Origin: OFTM382 sp964352615
Lineage (GTDB): Bacteria > Planctomycetota > Phycisphaerae > Phycisphaerales > UBA1924
Assembly: GCA_964352615.1 (NCBI GenBank)
Contig: CAYGSG010000002.1
Coordinates: 1-64,000, forward strand
DNA: 64,000 nt
Reading direction: 5' to 3'
Shown: in pieces, positions 18,037 to 28,045 of the stretch
Position numbering within the stretch: position 1 is the stretch's first letter
Layout: every line of letters begins with the position of its first letter
Made by a program: the position numbers and the translations under genes
The notes under the pieces: generated by a model
Databases searched by the model: none
What the model was told of the DNA's origin: nothing
What the model saw: only the letters and a program-made list of their open reading frames with translations

Positions 18037-20408
18037 GCGCGTTCCGCTGGATCGCGCTGGGCGGTGTGCTGCTCGGCGTGCTCGCACGGCTGGTGGTGAG
18101 CCACGAGCCGACGCCCGGCTTTGGGTTCAACCCGCTGGTGCAGGTGCCGCCCGAGGTCGGGATGGGACCGACGGCTTCTCTGGTGCTCGATGCGCTAACG
18201 CTCATGGCTTCGGCGCTGCTGCTGTGGTGCGAGCATCGGCTGGGCAGGCGTGTTCACCTCGGCATCGTGCTGCTTGCTCTGGCCGGCGGAGCAATAGCAC
18301 TCGCGCACAGTCTGTTGATCGATGGGCTCACCATCGAGGCGCTTCGGCTCGGCGGTTCGTGGACCAGCGCGATCGTTGGCGCGGTCGCGGTCTGGCACGC
18401 AGCGCGCGATCCAGTCGTTCGCCGAGCGGTCGCTGGCCTGCTCTTGTGCGCCGTTCTTGTGCTCATCGTCAAGGGGCTGATGCAGGTGCTCATCGAGCAC
18501 CCAGCGACCGTGGCCAACTTCAAAGCCAACCGCGAAGCGATGCTGGCCGCCCAGGGCATGAGCATCGGCTCTCCTCAGGCACTGGCGTTTGAGAGGCGGC
18601 TGAACCAGCCGGACGCGACTGGGTGGCTCGGGCTTACCAACGTGTACTTCTCGCTGGTGCTGGCTGCGGGATTGGCATCGGCGGTCGCGCTGCGTGATGG
18701 GTGGGCACCGATGAAGGCCGCCGAGGGCCGCGCTGGCAAGGCCGCGATGCTGGGGCTCGCCGCGATAGCTGGAGGCAGCATCGCATTGGTGCTCGCGGGT
18801 CCGGTGCAGGGCGGGTCGATCGCCAAGGGGCCGGCTGGCGCGTTGGTGCTCAGCGCGGCGCTGCTCGCGACGGCGTGGCTGGGCAGACAGCGGGACTGGG
18901 CGCTGTGGTGGATCGGGCTGGCGGCGTTGGCGCTGCCATTGGTCGCGGTGGTCGCTCGAGGACTGGCGGGCGATGCACTCGGCGAACTTAGCCTGCGCTT
19001 TCGGTGGTTCTATCTGCAAGGCGCGGCGCGGATTTTCATGGATGCACCGCTGCTGGGTGTGGGGCCGGACGGGTTCCAGTCGGCGTACCTGCTCGCCAAG
19101 CCAGAGCTGAGCCCCGAGCAGGTGACAAGCCCGCACAGCGTGCTGGCGGATTGGCTCGCGACGCTCGGGCTTGCGGGTCTCGCATGGGCGGGACTGCTTG
19201 TGGCAGCGGCGGTCTCGATCGCAAGGCGGCTTGGCAGATTGAGCGATCGGGCCGAGCCCACGTTCCATGCGCGCACGGCGATGATCTGGACTGGCGCGAC
19301 GCTCGCGTGCGTGCTGGCGTGGAACGTGTGGCACGAGGAATGGCCTATCGCTCGCGGCATACCGGGCGGGGCGTTTCTGATGATCTCGGCGGTGTCGCGG
19401 CTGACGCTGGTCTGGCTTGTGGCGTTAGCAGCCGCGTACGGAATCGTGCGGTTCACGAGTGACGCTGGCGTGCGCACGGCCTTGGCGGGCGCGGGCCTGC
19501 TGGTGCTGGCGCACGCGCAGATTGAGATGGTCCTTACGACGCCCGGTTCGGTGGCGTGGGCAGCGTGCCTGATTGGGGCGGCGGCAAGCCGGGACGAATC
19601 CGAACCCCGCGCGGGGGCACCGCTGCTGGCCATCGCGGCGATTCTTGGCGTCGCGGCTCTCGGCGGGCTGATCGGATGGCAAGCCCTCGGCCCGGTGCGC
19701 GCATGGGAGGCCCACCAGCGGCAGGCATCGCGGACGATCGCCGAGGTCACCCGGCTAGCGCAGGAACTCGACCCAGCAAGCGAGCCCGACCCTGAGCGGG
19801 TGGCGGCGGTCCAATCCGGTTTGCGTCAACAGTTTGGGCTGGCAAGGGAGACTGGGCTGGCTGAACTGCTGGCAAGGGCGCGGTTCTCTGCGGTCATCGA
19901 ATCGGCACGGGAGTTGGAGCAGGCGGCCAATCGCGGCGGCCAACCGCTGAGCACGCTGCGGGAGTTGGCATCGCTGCAAATGGCTTCAGCAGGTCTGGCG
20001 AGGGAGTTGGGCTTGGACCCTGGGCCGTATGAGTTGGCGGCGATCGAGACTGCCCAGCGAGCGGTGGATCGGTGGCCTGAGCGCACGGCGGGGTACAACG
20101 CCTTAGCGCTGGCGGCCCGGGGCCGGTGGGAACGGACTGGGTACGACGCCGATGCGGATGTGGTGGCATGGGCGCTTGAAGGGGGAGCCGCTCTGGACCC
20201 CCACGGCCTGTCGTTCGCTTGGTCGCGATTTGAGCTGGCCGAGAGCATGGACGACTCGGCATCGGCCGCCGAGTGGGCTCAGCGGTGCCTGGCGATTGAT
20301 GAGAAATTGGTGCTGGACCCGGTGGTGCGGCTTTCGGACGATCGCGTTCGCCGGGCGAAGCGGGCCATCCGGGCAACTGAAGATGAGCCAGCGGGCGGCG
20401 GCGGATAG
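18033..20408 (+). CDS. O-antigen ligase-like polytopic membrane protein
   Basis: 791 aa: about twelve transmembrane helices in the first 520 residues, then a soluble, helix-rich, TPR-like C-terminal region. The signature is LQGAARIFMDAPLLGVGPDG followed by SPHSVLADWLATLGLAGL, the large-loop pattern of O-antigen ligase/polymerase (Wzy/WaaL-like) proteins. It starts with GTG within the stop of the transferase gene. Together they suggest a surface glycan pathway. Polymerase versus ligase activity cannot be distinguished. Confidence 0.75.
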   Translation: MSAFRWIALGGVLLGVLARLVVSHEPTPGFGFNPLVQVPPEVGMGPTASLVLDALTLMASALLLWCEHRLGRRVHLGIVLLALAGGAIALAHSLLIDGLTIEALRLGGSWTSAIVGAVAVWHAARDPVVRRAVAGLLLCAVLVLIVKGLMQVLIEHPATVANFKANREAMLAAQGMSIGSPQALAFERRLNQPDATGWLGLTNVYFSLVLAAGLASAVALRDGWAPMKAAEGRAGKAAMLGLAAIAGGSIALVLAGPVQGGSIAKGPAGALVLSAALLATAWLGRQRDWALWWIGLAALALPLVAVVARGLAGDALGELSLRFRWFYLQGAARIFMDAPLLGVGPDGFQSAYLLAKPELSPEQVTSPHSVLADWLATLGLAGLAWAGLLVAAAVSIARRLGRLSDRAEPTFHARTAMIWTGATLACVLAWNVWHEEWPIARGIPGGAFLMISAVSRLTLVWLVALAAAYGIVRFTSDAGVRTALAGAGLLVLAHAQIEMVLTTPGSVAWAACLIGAAASRDESEPRAGAPLLAIAAILGVAALGGLIGWQALGPVRAWEAHQRQASRTIAEVTRLAQELDPASEPDPERVAAVQSGLRQQFGLARETGLAELLARARFSAVIESARELEQAANRGGQPLSTLRELASLQMASAGLARELGLDPGPYELAAIETAQRAVDRWPERTAGYNALALAARGRWERTGYDADADVVAWALEGGAALDPHGLSFAWSRFELAESMDDSASAAEWAQRCLAIDEKLVLDPVVRLSDDRVRRAKRAIRATEDEPAGGGG

Positions 20409-20840
20409 CGGGCGGCTGAGCCGATGCCTTCGACGGACGGTGATGAGGCCCCTAGTTGGCCGGGGGACTTGATAAAGCGGTTTACGCGACGAACGATCGA
20501 GGGTTCCTTACGCACCCGAGGTCCGGGGCCCTGACTCATGGGTACTCGTGCCACCACGCCCGCTGGCGAAGGCTGCCTCCATGGCCGAAGACGACGACGA
20601 AACACCGCGTCACTGAGCGTTCCCGGCAGGGGCGTGCCGAGGGCGCGGTTTGTTCGCGCCCGATCTCTTCGTAAAGCCGCACGAATTCATCTGCTGCCTC
20701 GGGCGTTCGAGGCGCAGTTCAAGTTGAAGGGCCCGAGTTCACGGGCTCGATCGATTTCAGACCCTAACCGGTCGGCTGAGCCGACCCAATGCCCACGACG
20801 CCGAACGATCGGCAGGGCGATCACCGAGGACGACCAAGCG
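20409..20840 (+). other. fusA upstream region with hairpin
   Basis: About 430 bases between the ligase-like gene and fusA. The fusA frame is open through much of it, but only the ATG at 20841 gives the canonical EF-G N-terminus. A perfect hairpin, GGTCGGC-TGA-GCCGACC, lies at 20770-20786 about 55 bases before the start and could be part of a regulatory leader. I see no clear promoter hexamers. Confidence 0.4.
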
Positions 20841-22952
20841 ATGGCCACTGATCTCAGATTTATCCGTAACATCGGCATTTGTGCGCACATCGACGCGGGC
20901 AAGACCACGGTGACCGAACGCATTCTGTTCTACACGGGCAAGAACTACAAACTCGGCGAGGTTCACGAGGGCACGGCGACGATGGACTTCCTGCAGGAAG
21001 AACAGGAGCGCGGGATCACGATCCAGTCGGCGGCCACCACCTGCCCGTGGATCAAGGACGGCGACGACTACAAGATCAACCTGATCGACACCCCCGGGCA
21101 CGTGGACTTCACGATCGAGGTCGAGCGTTCGCTCCGCGTGCTCGACGGCGCGGTCGCGGTGTTCGATGGCAAAGAGGGCGTAGAAGCGCAGTCCGAAACA
21201 GTGTGGCGTCAGGCCAACCGGTACAAGGTGCCGCGGCTCTGCTTCATCAACAAGATGGACAAGCTCGGCGCGGACTTTGACTTCAGCTACAAGTCGATCA
21301 GCAAGCGTCTTGGCGCCAACCCGATCGCGGTGCAGATCCCGATTGGCCACGGCAACGAGCTGGCGGGCATCATCGACCTGATGAAGATGAAGGCGTACAT
21401 CTTTGAGGGCGACGCGGGCGAGAAGGTCACCGAAAGAGAGATTCCGGCCGAGTTCGCGGACAAGGCCGCCAAGTACCGCCACGAGCTGGTCGAGCAGGCT
21501 GTGTCGCTCGATGACACCCTGATGGAGCGGTACCTCGAAGACGAGAACTCGATCACGATGGACGACCTCAAGGCGGCGATCCGCAAGGGCACGCTCAGCC
21601 GCGAGTGCTACCCGGTGTTCTGTGGCTCGGCTCTTCGCAACATCGGCGTGCAGCGCCTGATCGACGGCGTGATCGACTATCTGCCCAACCCGACCGAGGT
21701 GCCGGACGTCGAGGGCACCGACCCGCGCGACCCCGAGAAGAAGTTGACGCGCAAGCTCACCGACGAAGCCCCGTTCAGCGCTCTGGTGTTCAAGGTCGTG
21801 AGCGACTCGCACGGCGATTTGACCTACATGCGGGTGTACTCGGGTGAACTCAAGAAGGGCACGCGTCTGCTCAACCCGGTGAACGGCAAGCGCGAGATCG
21901 CCAGCCGCATCTTTGAGATGCACGCCAAGGACCGCATGGCTTTGGACGTGGTGGGCTCGGGCAACATCGTGGCGGTGGTCGGGATCAAGGACTCGGTGAC
22001 GGGCGACACGCTGTGCGACCCGGACAACGCCATTATTCTGGAGCGGATGGACTTCCCCGAGCCGGTGATCAGCATGTCGATCGAGCCGAACACGGCGGAC
22101 GACAAGCGGAAGCTCTCTGAGGCGCTGGCGTCAATCAAACGCGAGGATCCCTCGTTCCGCTCTCAGTTCGACGAGGAGACCGGCCAGACGATCATCTCGG
22201 GCATGGGCGAACTGCACCTTGAGATCATCAAGAACAAGCTGCTCCGCGACATGAAGATCGGTGTCGAGGTCGGACGCCCGCGTGTGTCGTACCGCGAGAC
22301 GATCCGCGGCTCTGCGGAGAAAGTGCGTGGCCTGTTCAAGAAGCAGACGGGTGGTCGGGGCCAGTTCGGCGACGTGACGATCAACGTCAGCCCGATGACC
22401 GCGGAAGAAGCCGTGGCGCAGGAGATCAAGTTCAAGGACCAGATCGGGTTCAAAAACTCGATTATCGGTGGCAAGATTCCCAAGGAGTTCATCCCCTCGG
22501 TCGAGAAGGGCGCTCGCGACACCGCTCTTGGCGGTATCTCGGCGGCGTACCCGCTGATCAACGTGCTTGTGGAGCTGATCGACGGCTCGGTTCACGATGT
22601 TGACTCGAGCCAGATAGCCTTCGAGCAGGCCGCCCGTTTGGCGCTGCGTGACGCGGTCGGCAAGGCGGGCAGCGTGCTGCTCGAGCCGATCATGAGGGTC
22701 GTGGTAACGGTCCCCGAGGACTACATCGGTAACGTGACGGGCGACCTGTCGAGCCGGCGCGGGATGATCGTGGACACCGAGGACCGCGACAACGTCAAGC
22801 TCATCACCGCCGAGGTGCCGCTGAGCGAGATGTTCGGTTACACGACGGTGCTGCGAGGCCTGACCCAGGGCCGGGCGAGCAACTCGATGGAGTTCTACGA
22901 GTACCGCCCGATGCCGCCGAGCATCGCTCAGGAAGTCATCGCGACGGGCTGA
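20841..22952 (+). CDS. fusA: Translation elongation factor G
   Basis: 703 aa, full-length EF-G, the GTPase that drives translocation and, with RRF, ribosome recycling. G motifs are AHIDAGKTT (G1), RGITIQSAATT (G2), DTPGHVDF (G3) and NKMDKLGAD (G4). Domain IV carries GGRGQFGDV and domain V the usual FGYTTVLRGLTQGRA. It stands apart from any str operon (no rpsL, rpsG or tuf nearby). It is followed by a strong intrinsic terminator at 23016. Confidence 0.97.
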   Translation: MATDLRFIRNIGICAHIDAGKTTVTERILFYTGKNYKLGEVHEGTATMDFLQEEQERGITIQSAATTCPWIKDGDDYKINLIDTPGHVDFTIEVERSLRVLDGAVAVFDGKEGVEAQSETVWRQANRYKVPRLCFINKMDKLGADFDFSYKSISKRLGANPIAVQIPIGHGNELAGIIDLMKMKAYIFEGDAGEKVTEREIPAEFADKAAKYRHELVEQAVSLDDTLMERYLEDENSITMDDLKAAIRKGTLSRECYPVFCGSALRNIGVQRLIDGVIDYLPNPTEVPDVEGTDPRDPEKKLTRKLTDEAPFSALVFKVVSDSHGDLTYMRVYSGELKKGTRLLNPVNGKREIASRIFEMHAKDRMALDVVGSGNIVAVVGIKDSVTGDTLCDPDNAIILERMDFPEPVISMSIEPNTADDKRKLSEALASIKREDPSFRSQFDEETGQTIISGMGELHLEIIKNKLLRDMKIGVEVGRPRVSYRETIRGSAEKVRGLFKKQTGGRGQFGDVTINVSPMTAEEAVAQEIKFKDQIGFKNSIIGGKIPKEFIPSVEKGARDTALGGISAAYPLINVLVELIDGSVHDVDSSQIAFEQAARLALRDAVGKAGSVLLEPIMRVVVTVPEDYIGNVTGDLSSRRGMIVDTEDRDNVKLITAEVPLSEMFGYTTVLRGLTQGRASNSMEFYEYRPMPPSIAQEVIATG

Positions 22953-23015
22953 TCCGGCTGCCAGACCGCCTGCCAGACCGGCCCGGCAAGACTTTCGTAA
23001 CCCGAGCAGACCCAG

Positions 23016-23041
23016 CCCCCGGCTCGATGCCGGGGGTTTTT
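23016..23041 (+). terminator. Intrinsic terminator of fusA
   Basis: Stem CCCCCGGC (23016-23023), loop TCGAT, stem GCCGGGGG (23029-23036), followed by five T. It lies 64 bases after the fusA stop. Confidence 0.9.
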
Positions 23042-23183
23042 ATGCACCGCTTGGTCGTCAGAATCGTCCTGAACGGTGGGTTGGGGCTGGTCTTGGGTTT
23101 ATCATGAGCTTCGCTGGGCCGATGAGGCCCTAACGGGGCGCCAGCGAGTGACTGCCGACGCAAGGCCAGTGGAGACTAAAGCC

Positions 23184-23828
23184 GTGGCGAGCAAGTACCA
23201 GACCGTGCTCCTATTCGGAGCCCCAGGCGCGGGCAAGGGCACCCAGGGCAAGATCCTTGGGCAGATCCCGGGCTTCTACCACCTCTCTTGCGGCGAGGTG
23301 TTCCGGACGCTTGACATCAACAGCGAACTCGGCAAGACCTTCCGTAAGTACAGCTCTAAGGGTGAGCTGGTGCCCGACGAGGTCACCGTCAAGATGTGGG
23401 CGCAGAACATCCGGGCCCAGACCATCCTGAGCATCTATAAGCCGCACGACGACCTGCTGATTCTCGACGGCATCCCTCGCAATGTGCACCAGGCCAAGCT
23501 GATGGACGATTACATCGAGGTGCTCGAAGTGATCCACTTGGTCTGCCGGGACCGGGACAAGATGATCGATCGGCTCCAACGGCGTGCGCTCAAAGAGAAC
23601 CGCGCCGACGATGCCAAGAAGGAAGTGATCCTGCGCCGGTGGGAGATCTACGAGGCGGAAACCCAGCCCGTGCTGGATTTCTACCCTTCGGAGATCATCC
23701 GCGAGGTGGACGCTGTGGGTTCGCCCGCCAGCGTGCTTGAGCACGTTCTGGAGGCCCTGGTCCCGGTGCAGGAAGAGCATTTCAGTAACCCGATCGACGG
23801 TTCGCCCACGGGCGCTTTGGGCACCTGA
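23184..23828 (+). CDS. adk: Adenylate kinase
   Basis: 214 aa nucleoside monophosphate kinase converting AMP and ATP to two ADP. The P-loop is FGAPGAGKGTQGK (about residues 11-23). SCGEVFR is the AMP-site region and LILDGIPRNVHQ the conserved DG(F/I)PR. The lid is short (RALKENRADD), without zinc-binding cysteines. The GTG at 23184, with GGAG eleven bases upstream, gives a normal N-terminus; upstream sequence overlaps the promoter side. Some sequence features are divergent, so another NMP kinase specificity is possible but less likely. Confidence 0.85.
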   Translation: MASKYQTVLLFGAPGAGKGTQGKILGQIPGFYHLSCGEVFRTLDINSELGKTFRKYSSKGELVPDEVTVKMWAQNIRAQTILSIYKPHDDLLILDGIPRNVHQAKLMDDYIEVLEVIHLVCRDRDKMIDRLQRRALKENRADDAKKEVILRRWEIYEAETQPVLDFYPSEIIREVDAVGSPASVLEHVLEALVPVQEEHFSNPIDGSPTGALGT

Positions 23829-23903
23829 CGGGCTGTACGCACGATCGCTGCACCGAGCTAAAGCCTGCTGCATCTTGCTGCATCTGGACCCATAGGCTCA
23901 GGC

Positions 23904-24701
23904 GTGCGACGCGCGGGCTTCACCCTGATCGAGCTGCTGGTGGTCATCGCGATCATCGCGCTGTTGATCGGCATTCTGCTGCCGGCGCTGGGCTCAGCGC
24001 GCGAGGCGGCAAGGGTCACGGTCTGCGGCGCGAGGCTGGGCCAGTTGGGCCTGGCGACGCAGGCGTACCTCAACGATTTTGATGAGCACCTGCCGCAGGT
24101 GAAATCCGGCCCGGCTTGGGGCGGCGGCGTGGTCGGCGCGCTCTTTGGCGGTAAGAGCGGGCAGCTGCCGTTTCTGGATATCGATACCTGCGGCGTGAGC
24201 TGCCGGCCGCTCAATGCCTATGTCGGCACGGAGCCGATTGGGACCGACGACCGGCTGGCAAACGTAGAGCTGGAGGCGTTTGAATCGCCTGTTGACCGCG
24301 GCGCGATGAGCACGGGCGTGCCGGGCTTTGAGCGGACAGACTCGATGTACGACCTGATCGGTTCGAGCTACACGCTCAACGACCACGCGCCCGACGACGA
24401 CCCAGCGAGCGAGCGGTACCCGACGCTGGTGCCGCCGGGGGGTGGGCGGATGCCGCCCGTACACCAGACGTCGGCGACCTGGGTCATCGGCACGCACCCG
24501 ATCTACGCATTTGATGACGGCGGCGAACGGGAGCACTTCTGGACCGACCGCGTGCAAGAAGAAACGAACCTCGTGTTCCTCGATGGGCACACGCGGGTTC
24601 GGCTTGAAGTGGGAGGAACCGAGGCCACCACAGCCGAGTTCACGTTCCTGCCTCAGCCGGACTGGATCGAACGGCTGAGCCGAATCAACGGCGGGTTCTG
24701 A
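23904..24701 (+). CDS. Prepilin-like protein, H-X9-DG family
   Basis: 265 aa starting at GTG with only five residues before FTLIELLVVIAIIALL, an unusually short leader (MRRAG). It has LPALGSAREAARVTVCGARL as in its paralogues and LVFLDGHTRV as the DG motif near the C-terminus. The central part differs from the other two copies. It stands alone between adk and a convergent transglutaminase-fold gene. The role of this orphan pilin is unknown. Confidence 0.85.
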   Translation: MRRAGFTLIELLVVIAIIALLIGILLPALGSAREAARVTVCGARLGQLGLATQAYLNDFDEHLPQVKSGPAWGGGVVGALFGGKSGQLPFLDIDTCGVSCRPLNAYVGTEPIGTDDRLANVELEAFESPVDRGAMSTGVPGFERTDSMYDLIGSSYTLNDHAPDDDPASERYPTLVPPGGGRMPPVHQTSATWVIGTHPIYAFDDGGEREHFWTDRVQEETNLVFLDGHTRVRLEVGGTEATTAEFTFLPQPDWIERLSRINGGF

Positions 24702-24730
24702 GGCGGGGGTTCTGAATCGGGCCGAGCGAA

Positions 24731-26212
24731 CTACCGGCGCGACCGGCTAGCGGTTCGGTTGGCATCAAATCGGATGGTCTGCGAGCCCGCGGGTGGCGGG
24801 CTGGGCTGAACAAACCATCCCCAAAGCGCGGGGTACTCGTAGAACCATGTGCTGGTCTTGGCGGGGGCGTAGTGGTGCGCGATGGGGATGACCTCGTCGA
24901 GTGCGTCGTGCGAGCCGAAGAATTTGGCGGGGCGTTCCAGGAAACGCGGGGGCATTCGGCTGGAGCGTTCACGCATGGCGACCACATCGACGGGGATCCA
25001 GCCGAGCGTGCCGTTCTCTTCGTCGTACAGGCAGAATTCGGCCCATGCGCGCAGCTCCGGGTTGCCCTCGTTGCGGTCGTAGATGGTCTTGCCGTCTTTG
25101 GCGGCGCCGACGTCGTACCCGATGACCACTCTGGCCGGCAGGCCGACCCTGCGGTACATCGCTACGAGCAGGTTGGTCATGTCGAAGCCAGAGCCCCGGC
25201 CACTGGCAGCGGTCGTCGGGGGAGCCTGCAAATCAAAGCCCGTTGGAAGGGACGTTCGGTCGTCGAACGCGAGCCCCTGGCCGGTCGGCTGGACGGCTTC
25301 GAGCAAGTTTCCCGCGATCCACTTGGCCAGCACGACGGGTTTGAGCTTCTTGGGATCGTTGCCCTCGAACCACTTGGCGAGCATCGCGTCCATCGGATCG
25401 GTGGTGTACGCGCGGTTGCGGTTGGCCGGGTCAAACTCGATAAAGGCTTCGGGCTCGAGCGCGACGCGTGCTTGTTCGGGCCACTCGCCCTTTGGCCAGT
25501 CCACCTCGGAAGCCCGGCGTTCATCAAAGACAGTTTGGGAGCACTCGACGGGCAGCTCGAACTGAAGGTCGAGCTGGCGGACGTTGGTGAAGACCGAGCG
25601 GTCGGGGTTGGCGATGAGCCACTGGGCGCGCCAGGTGCCGCTGGGCAGGAGCGCACCGTCGATGCCGCGCGAGACAAACGCGAGGTCCTGCGGCACGGAG
25701 CGGTCGTTGACGCGGACCTCGCCGGTGAGCATCGGGATCTCGCCGGTCTCGGTCTCTTGCATGATGGCCTGCGATGATGCCGTGGAAACAAGCACGGGGA
25801 AGACCATCGTCGCGGATGTAAAATCGAGCGGGATGATCGTGAGCTCGCGGTTGTCGGTCGGGCCTCTGGGTGCATCCTGGTAGGAGCTGATGACGACCTC
25901 GGCCTTGAGCGTCCAGGGCTTGGTGTTGCGCCGGGTGAGGAAGGGTGTGGGCTCAAGGACAACGGCCTTGGTTTCATCCTCGGGGTCGGTCGCGGGCGCG
26001 ACGGTGTCGTCGGGCTTGGCTTCGTCCGGGGTCGAGGGCGCAGCGTCGGGATCGGCGGCGGGCGCGGGGTCGGCTGGCTGCTGCGCTGGCGGCGGCGGTG
26101 GCGGGCGCTGGCGGACACGCTGGGCGAACGCCGGGGAAGTAGCGGCGGCGAGCACGCCAGCCATGACGACCAGCAGGAGCCAACTGGGGAGCGATCGTGA
26201 GTTTTGCTGCAT
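24731..26212 (-). CDS. Secreted transglutaminase-fold protein, catalytic Cys and His replaced
   Basis: 493 aa with a signal peptide (LLLVVMAGVLAAATSPAFA), a proline-rich linker, a beta-rich middle and a transglutaminase-like core. The start at 26212 has AAAGGAG upstream; the frame is open to 26425. In active family members the core reads G-C-x-D-x-A...lGiPAR.v.GY and then H-A-W-x-E...gW.p.D. Here the equivalent segments are GRGSGFDMTNL (Ser for Cys, about residue 340), VGLPARVVIGYD, LRAWAEFCL (Arg for His, about 388) and GWIPVDVV (Asp kept). It is probably a structural or binding derivative, not an enzyme. Confidence 0.75.
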   Translation of the reverse strand: MQQNSRSLPSWLLLVVMAGVLAAATSPAFAQRVRQRPPPPPPAQQPADPAPAADPDAAPSTPDEAKPDDTVAPATDPEDETKAVVLEPTPFLTRRNTKPWTLKAEVVISSYQDAPRGPTDNRELTIIPLDFTSATMVFPVLVSTASSQAIMQETETGEIPMLTGEVRVNDRSVPQDLAFVSRGIDGALLPSGTWRAQWLIANPDRSVFTNVRQLDLQFELPVECSQTVFDERRASEVDWPKGEWPEQARVALEPEAFIEFDPANRNRAYTTDPMDAMLAKWFEGNDPKKLKPVVLAKWIAGNLLEAVQPTGQGLAFDDRTSLPTGFDLQAPPTTAASGRGSGFDMTNLLVAMYRRVGLPARVVIGYDVGAAKDGKTIYDRNEGNPELRAWAEFCLYDEENGTLGWIPVDVVAMRERSSRMPPRFLERPAKFFGSHDALDEVIPIAHHYAPAKTSTWFYEYPALWGWFVQPSPPPAGSQTIRFDANRTASRSRR

Positions 26213-26454
26213 GGTGGTCAGACTCCTTTGGCTGGCCGGTTGTTCCCGTCGGCTGCCGGGCGTGGGGGCAGGGGAGGGCGCGTGCTGGGGACAGCACCAT
26301 CGTTGGTGGTCCACCCGCGCCGCTTCGCAGCCCCCGCTGGCCCCTACAGCGTACCACATGCCCCTAGGCTTGGGTGCTGATTCTTCTTGGCCGAGAGCAG
26401 CCGCCGCTGGCTGCGTGCATGCCAAGAGCCACCAGAGACGACGGGGAGCACCTG

Positions 26455-27906
26455 ATGAGCGACGCGGGCCAACGCACCGAACGGGATTCGATGGGCGAGA
26501 TGAGCGTGCCAGCCGGGGCGCTGTACGGGGCCTCGACCCAGCGAGCGGTGCTGAACTTTCCGGTTTCGGGCAGGCCGGTGCCCGCAGCGGTGATCCGGGC
26601 GTACGCGATGCTCAAGGCGGCGTGCGCACGAACGAACGCCAGTCTCGGCAGGCTGGATGATGGGCGGGCCAACGCCATTGAGGCGGCGTGCGCGCAGATC
26701 GGCGCTGGCCTGAGCGAGCACGGCGGGCTGGCGGCCCAGTTTCCGGTGGACACATTCCAGACCGGCTCGGGCACCAGCACGAACATGAACGCCAACGAGG
26801 TGATCGCCAACCTGATCTGCCTGGCGCGCGGCGAAGCGATCGGTTCGAGCAAGGACGCGGCTTACTTGGAGGCGGGCGGCGTACACCCCAACGACCACGT
26901 CAACATGGGCCAATCAAGCAACGACACGTTCCCCACGGCCATGCACATCGCGGCGTCGATCGAGCTTCGGGGCCGACTCGTCCCCGCGCTCAAGGCGCTG
27001 GCCGATGCGCTGGAAGAGAAAGCCCGGGCGTGGGACTCGGTGGTAAAGATCGGGCGCACGCACCTGCAAGACGCGACGCCGATCCGGGTCGGTCAGGAAT
27101 TCGCGGGCTTTGCGCGGCAGGCTCGGCTGGGCGTGGAACGCGCCGAGCGAGCGGTCGAGGCGCTGGGCGAGCTCGCGATCGGCGGGACCGCAGTAGGAAC
27201 CGGCATCAACACGCACCCGAAGTTCGGCTCGATGGTGGCGGCGGAATTGGCGCAGAAAACGGGCATCGCGTTCCGCGAAGCGCAGGACCACTGCGAGGCC
27301 CAGCACGCCAAGGACGGATTTGTCGAGGCTTCGGGCTTGGTGCGCACGATTGCGGTAAGCCTGTCGAAGATTGCCAGCGACATCAGGCTGTTGTCGTGCG
27401 GGCCACGGTGCGGGATTGGCGAGCTAAGCCTGCCCGCGGTGCAGCCGGGCAGCTCGATCATGCCGGGCAAGGTGAATCCGGTGATCTGCGAGGCGATGAT
27501 GATGGTCTGCTGCCAGGTGCAGGGCAACGACCAGGCGACGATGCTCGGCGGCTTTGGCGGGGTCGGCGGGCTGCTTGACCTGAACGTCGCGATGCCGATG
27601 ATGGCCGCGAACCTGCTGGACTCGATCAACCTGCTGGCCAACGGCTCGGTGATGTTCCGGGTGAGCGCGATCGAGGGCCTGGTTGTCAACGAACAGCGGT
27701 GCGCTGAGTTGATCGAGGGAAGCCTGGCGATGTGTACAAGCCTGGCACCGGTGATCGGGTACGACCGTGCTGCGAGGCTGGCCAAGGAAGCGTTCAAGAC
27801 GGGCAAGACCGTGCGCGAAGTCGCGAGAGCGCAGCAGGTCGTGAGCGAAGACGAGTTGAACCGACTGCTGAACCCCGATGCGATGACGCGGCCGGACGCC
27901 GATTGA
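26455..27906 (+). CDS. fumC: Class II fumarate hydratase
   Basis: 483 aa, cytosolic TCA-cycle enzyme interconverting fumarate and malate. Superfamily motifs include DTFQTGSGTSTNMNANEV, HPNDHVNMGQSSNDTFPTA, GRTHLQDATPI (catalytic His region) and the signature GSSIMPGKVNPV (about 331-342). The ATG at 26455 yields the usual fumarase N-terminus (RTERDSMGEMSVP); in-frame ATGs upstream are probably not used. It is convergent or divergent to neighbours and appears monocistronic. Confidence 0.94.
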   Translation: MSDAGQRTERDSMGEMSVPAGALYGASTQRAVLNFPVSGRPVPAAVIRAYAMLKAACARTNASLGRLDDGRANAIEAACAQIGAGLSEHGGLAAQFPVDTFQTGSGTSTNMNANEVIANLICLARGEAIGSSKDAAYLEAGGVHPNDHVNMGQSSNDTFPTAMHIAASIELRGRLVPALKALADALEEKARAWDSVVKIGRTHLQDATPIRVGQEFAGFARQARLGVERAERAVEALGELAIGGTAVGTGINTHPKFGSMVAAELAQKTGIAFREAQDHCEAQHAKDGFVEASGLVRTIAVSLSKIASDIRLLSCGPRCGIGELSLPAVQPGSSIMPGKVNPVICEAMMMVCCQVQGNDQATMLGGFGGVGGLLDLNVAMPMMAANLLDSINLLANGSVMFRVSAIEGLVVNEQRCAELIEGSLAMCTSLAPVIGYDRAARLAKEAFKTGKTVREVARAQQVVSEDELNRLLNPDAMTRPDAD

Positions 27907-28045
27907 TTGATGCGGGTTGTCGAAGCCGGTTGCGCGAGGCTGATTGAGCGAATGAAGGGCGGAATAAGCCGCCGCACGATCCGATTGACCCACCGGGCGG
28001 CTGGTCACCCCCCGCCCGAATGAGCCCCAACAAGGAGGCCCCACC

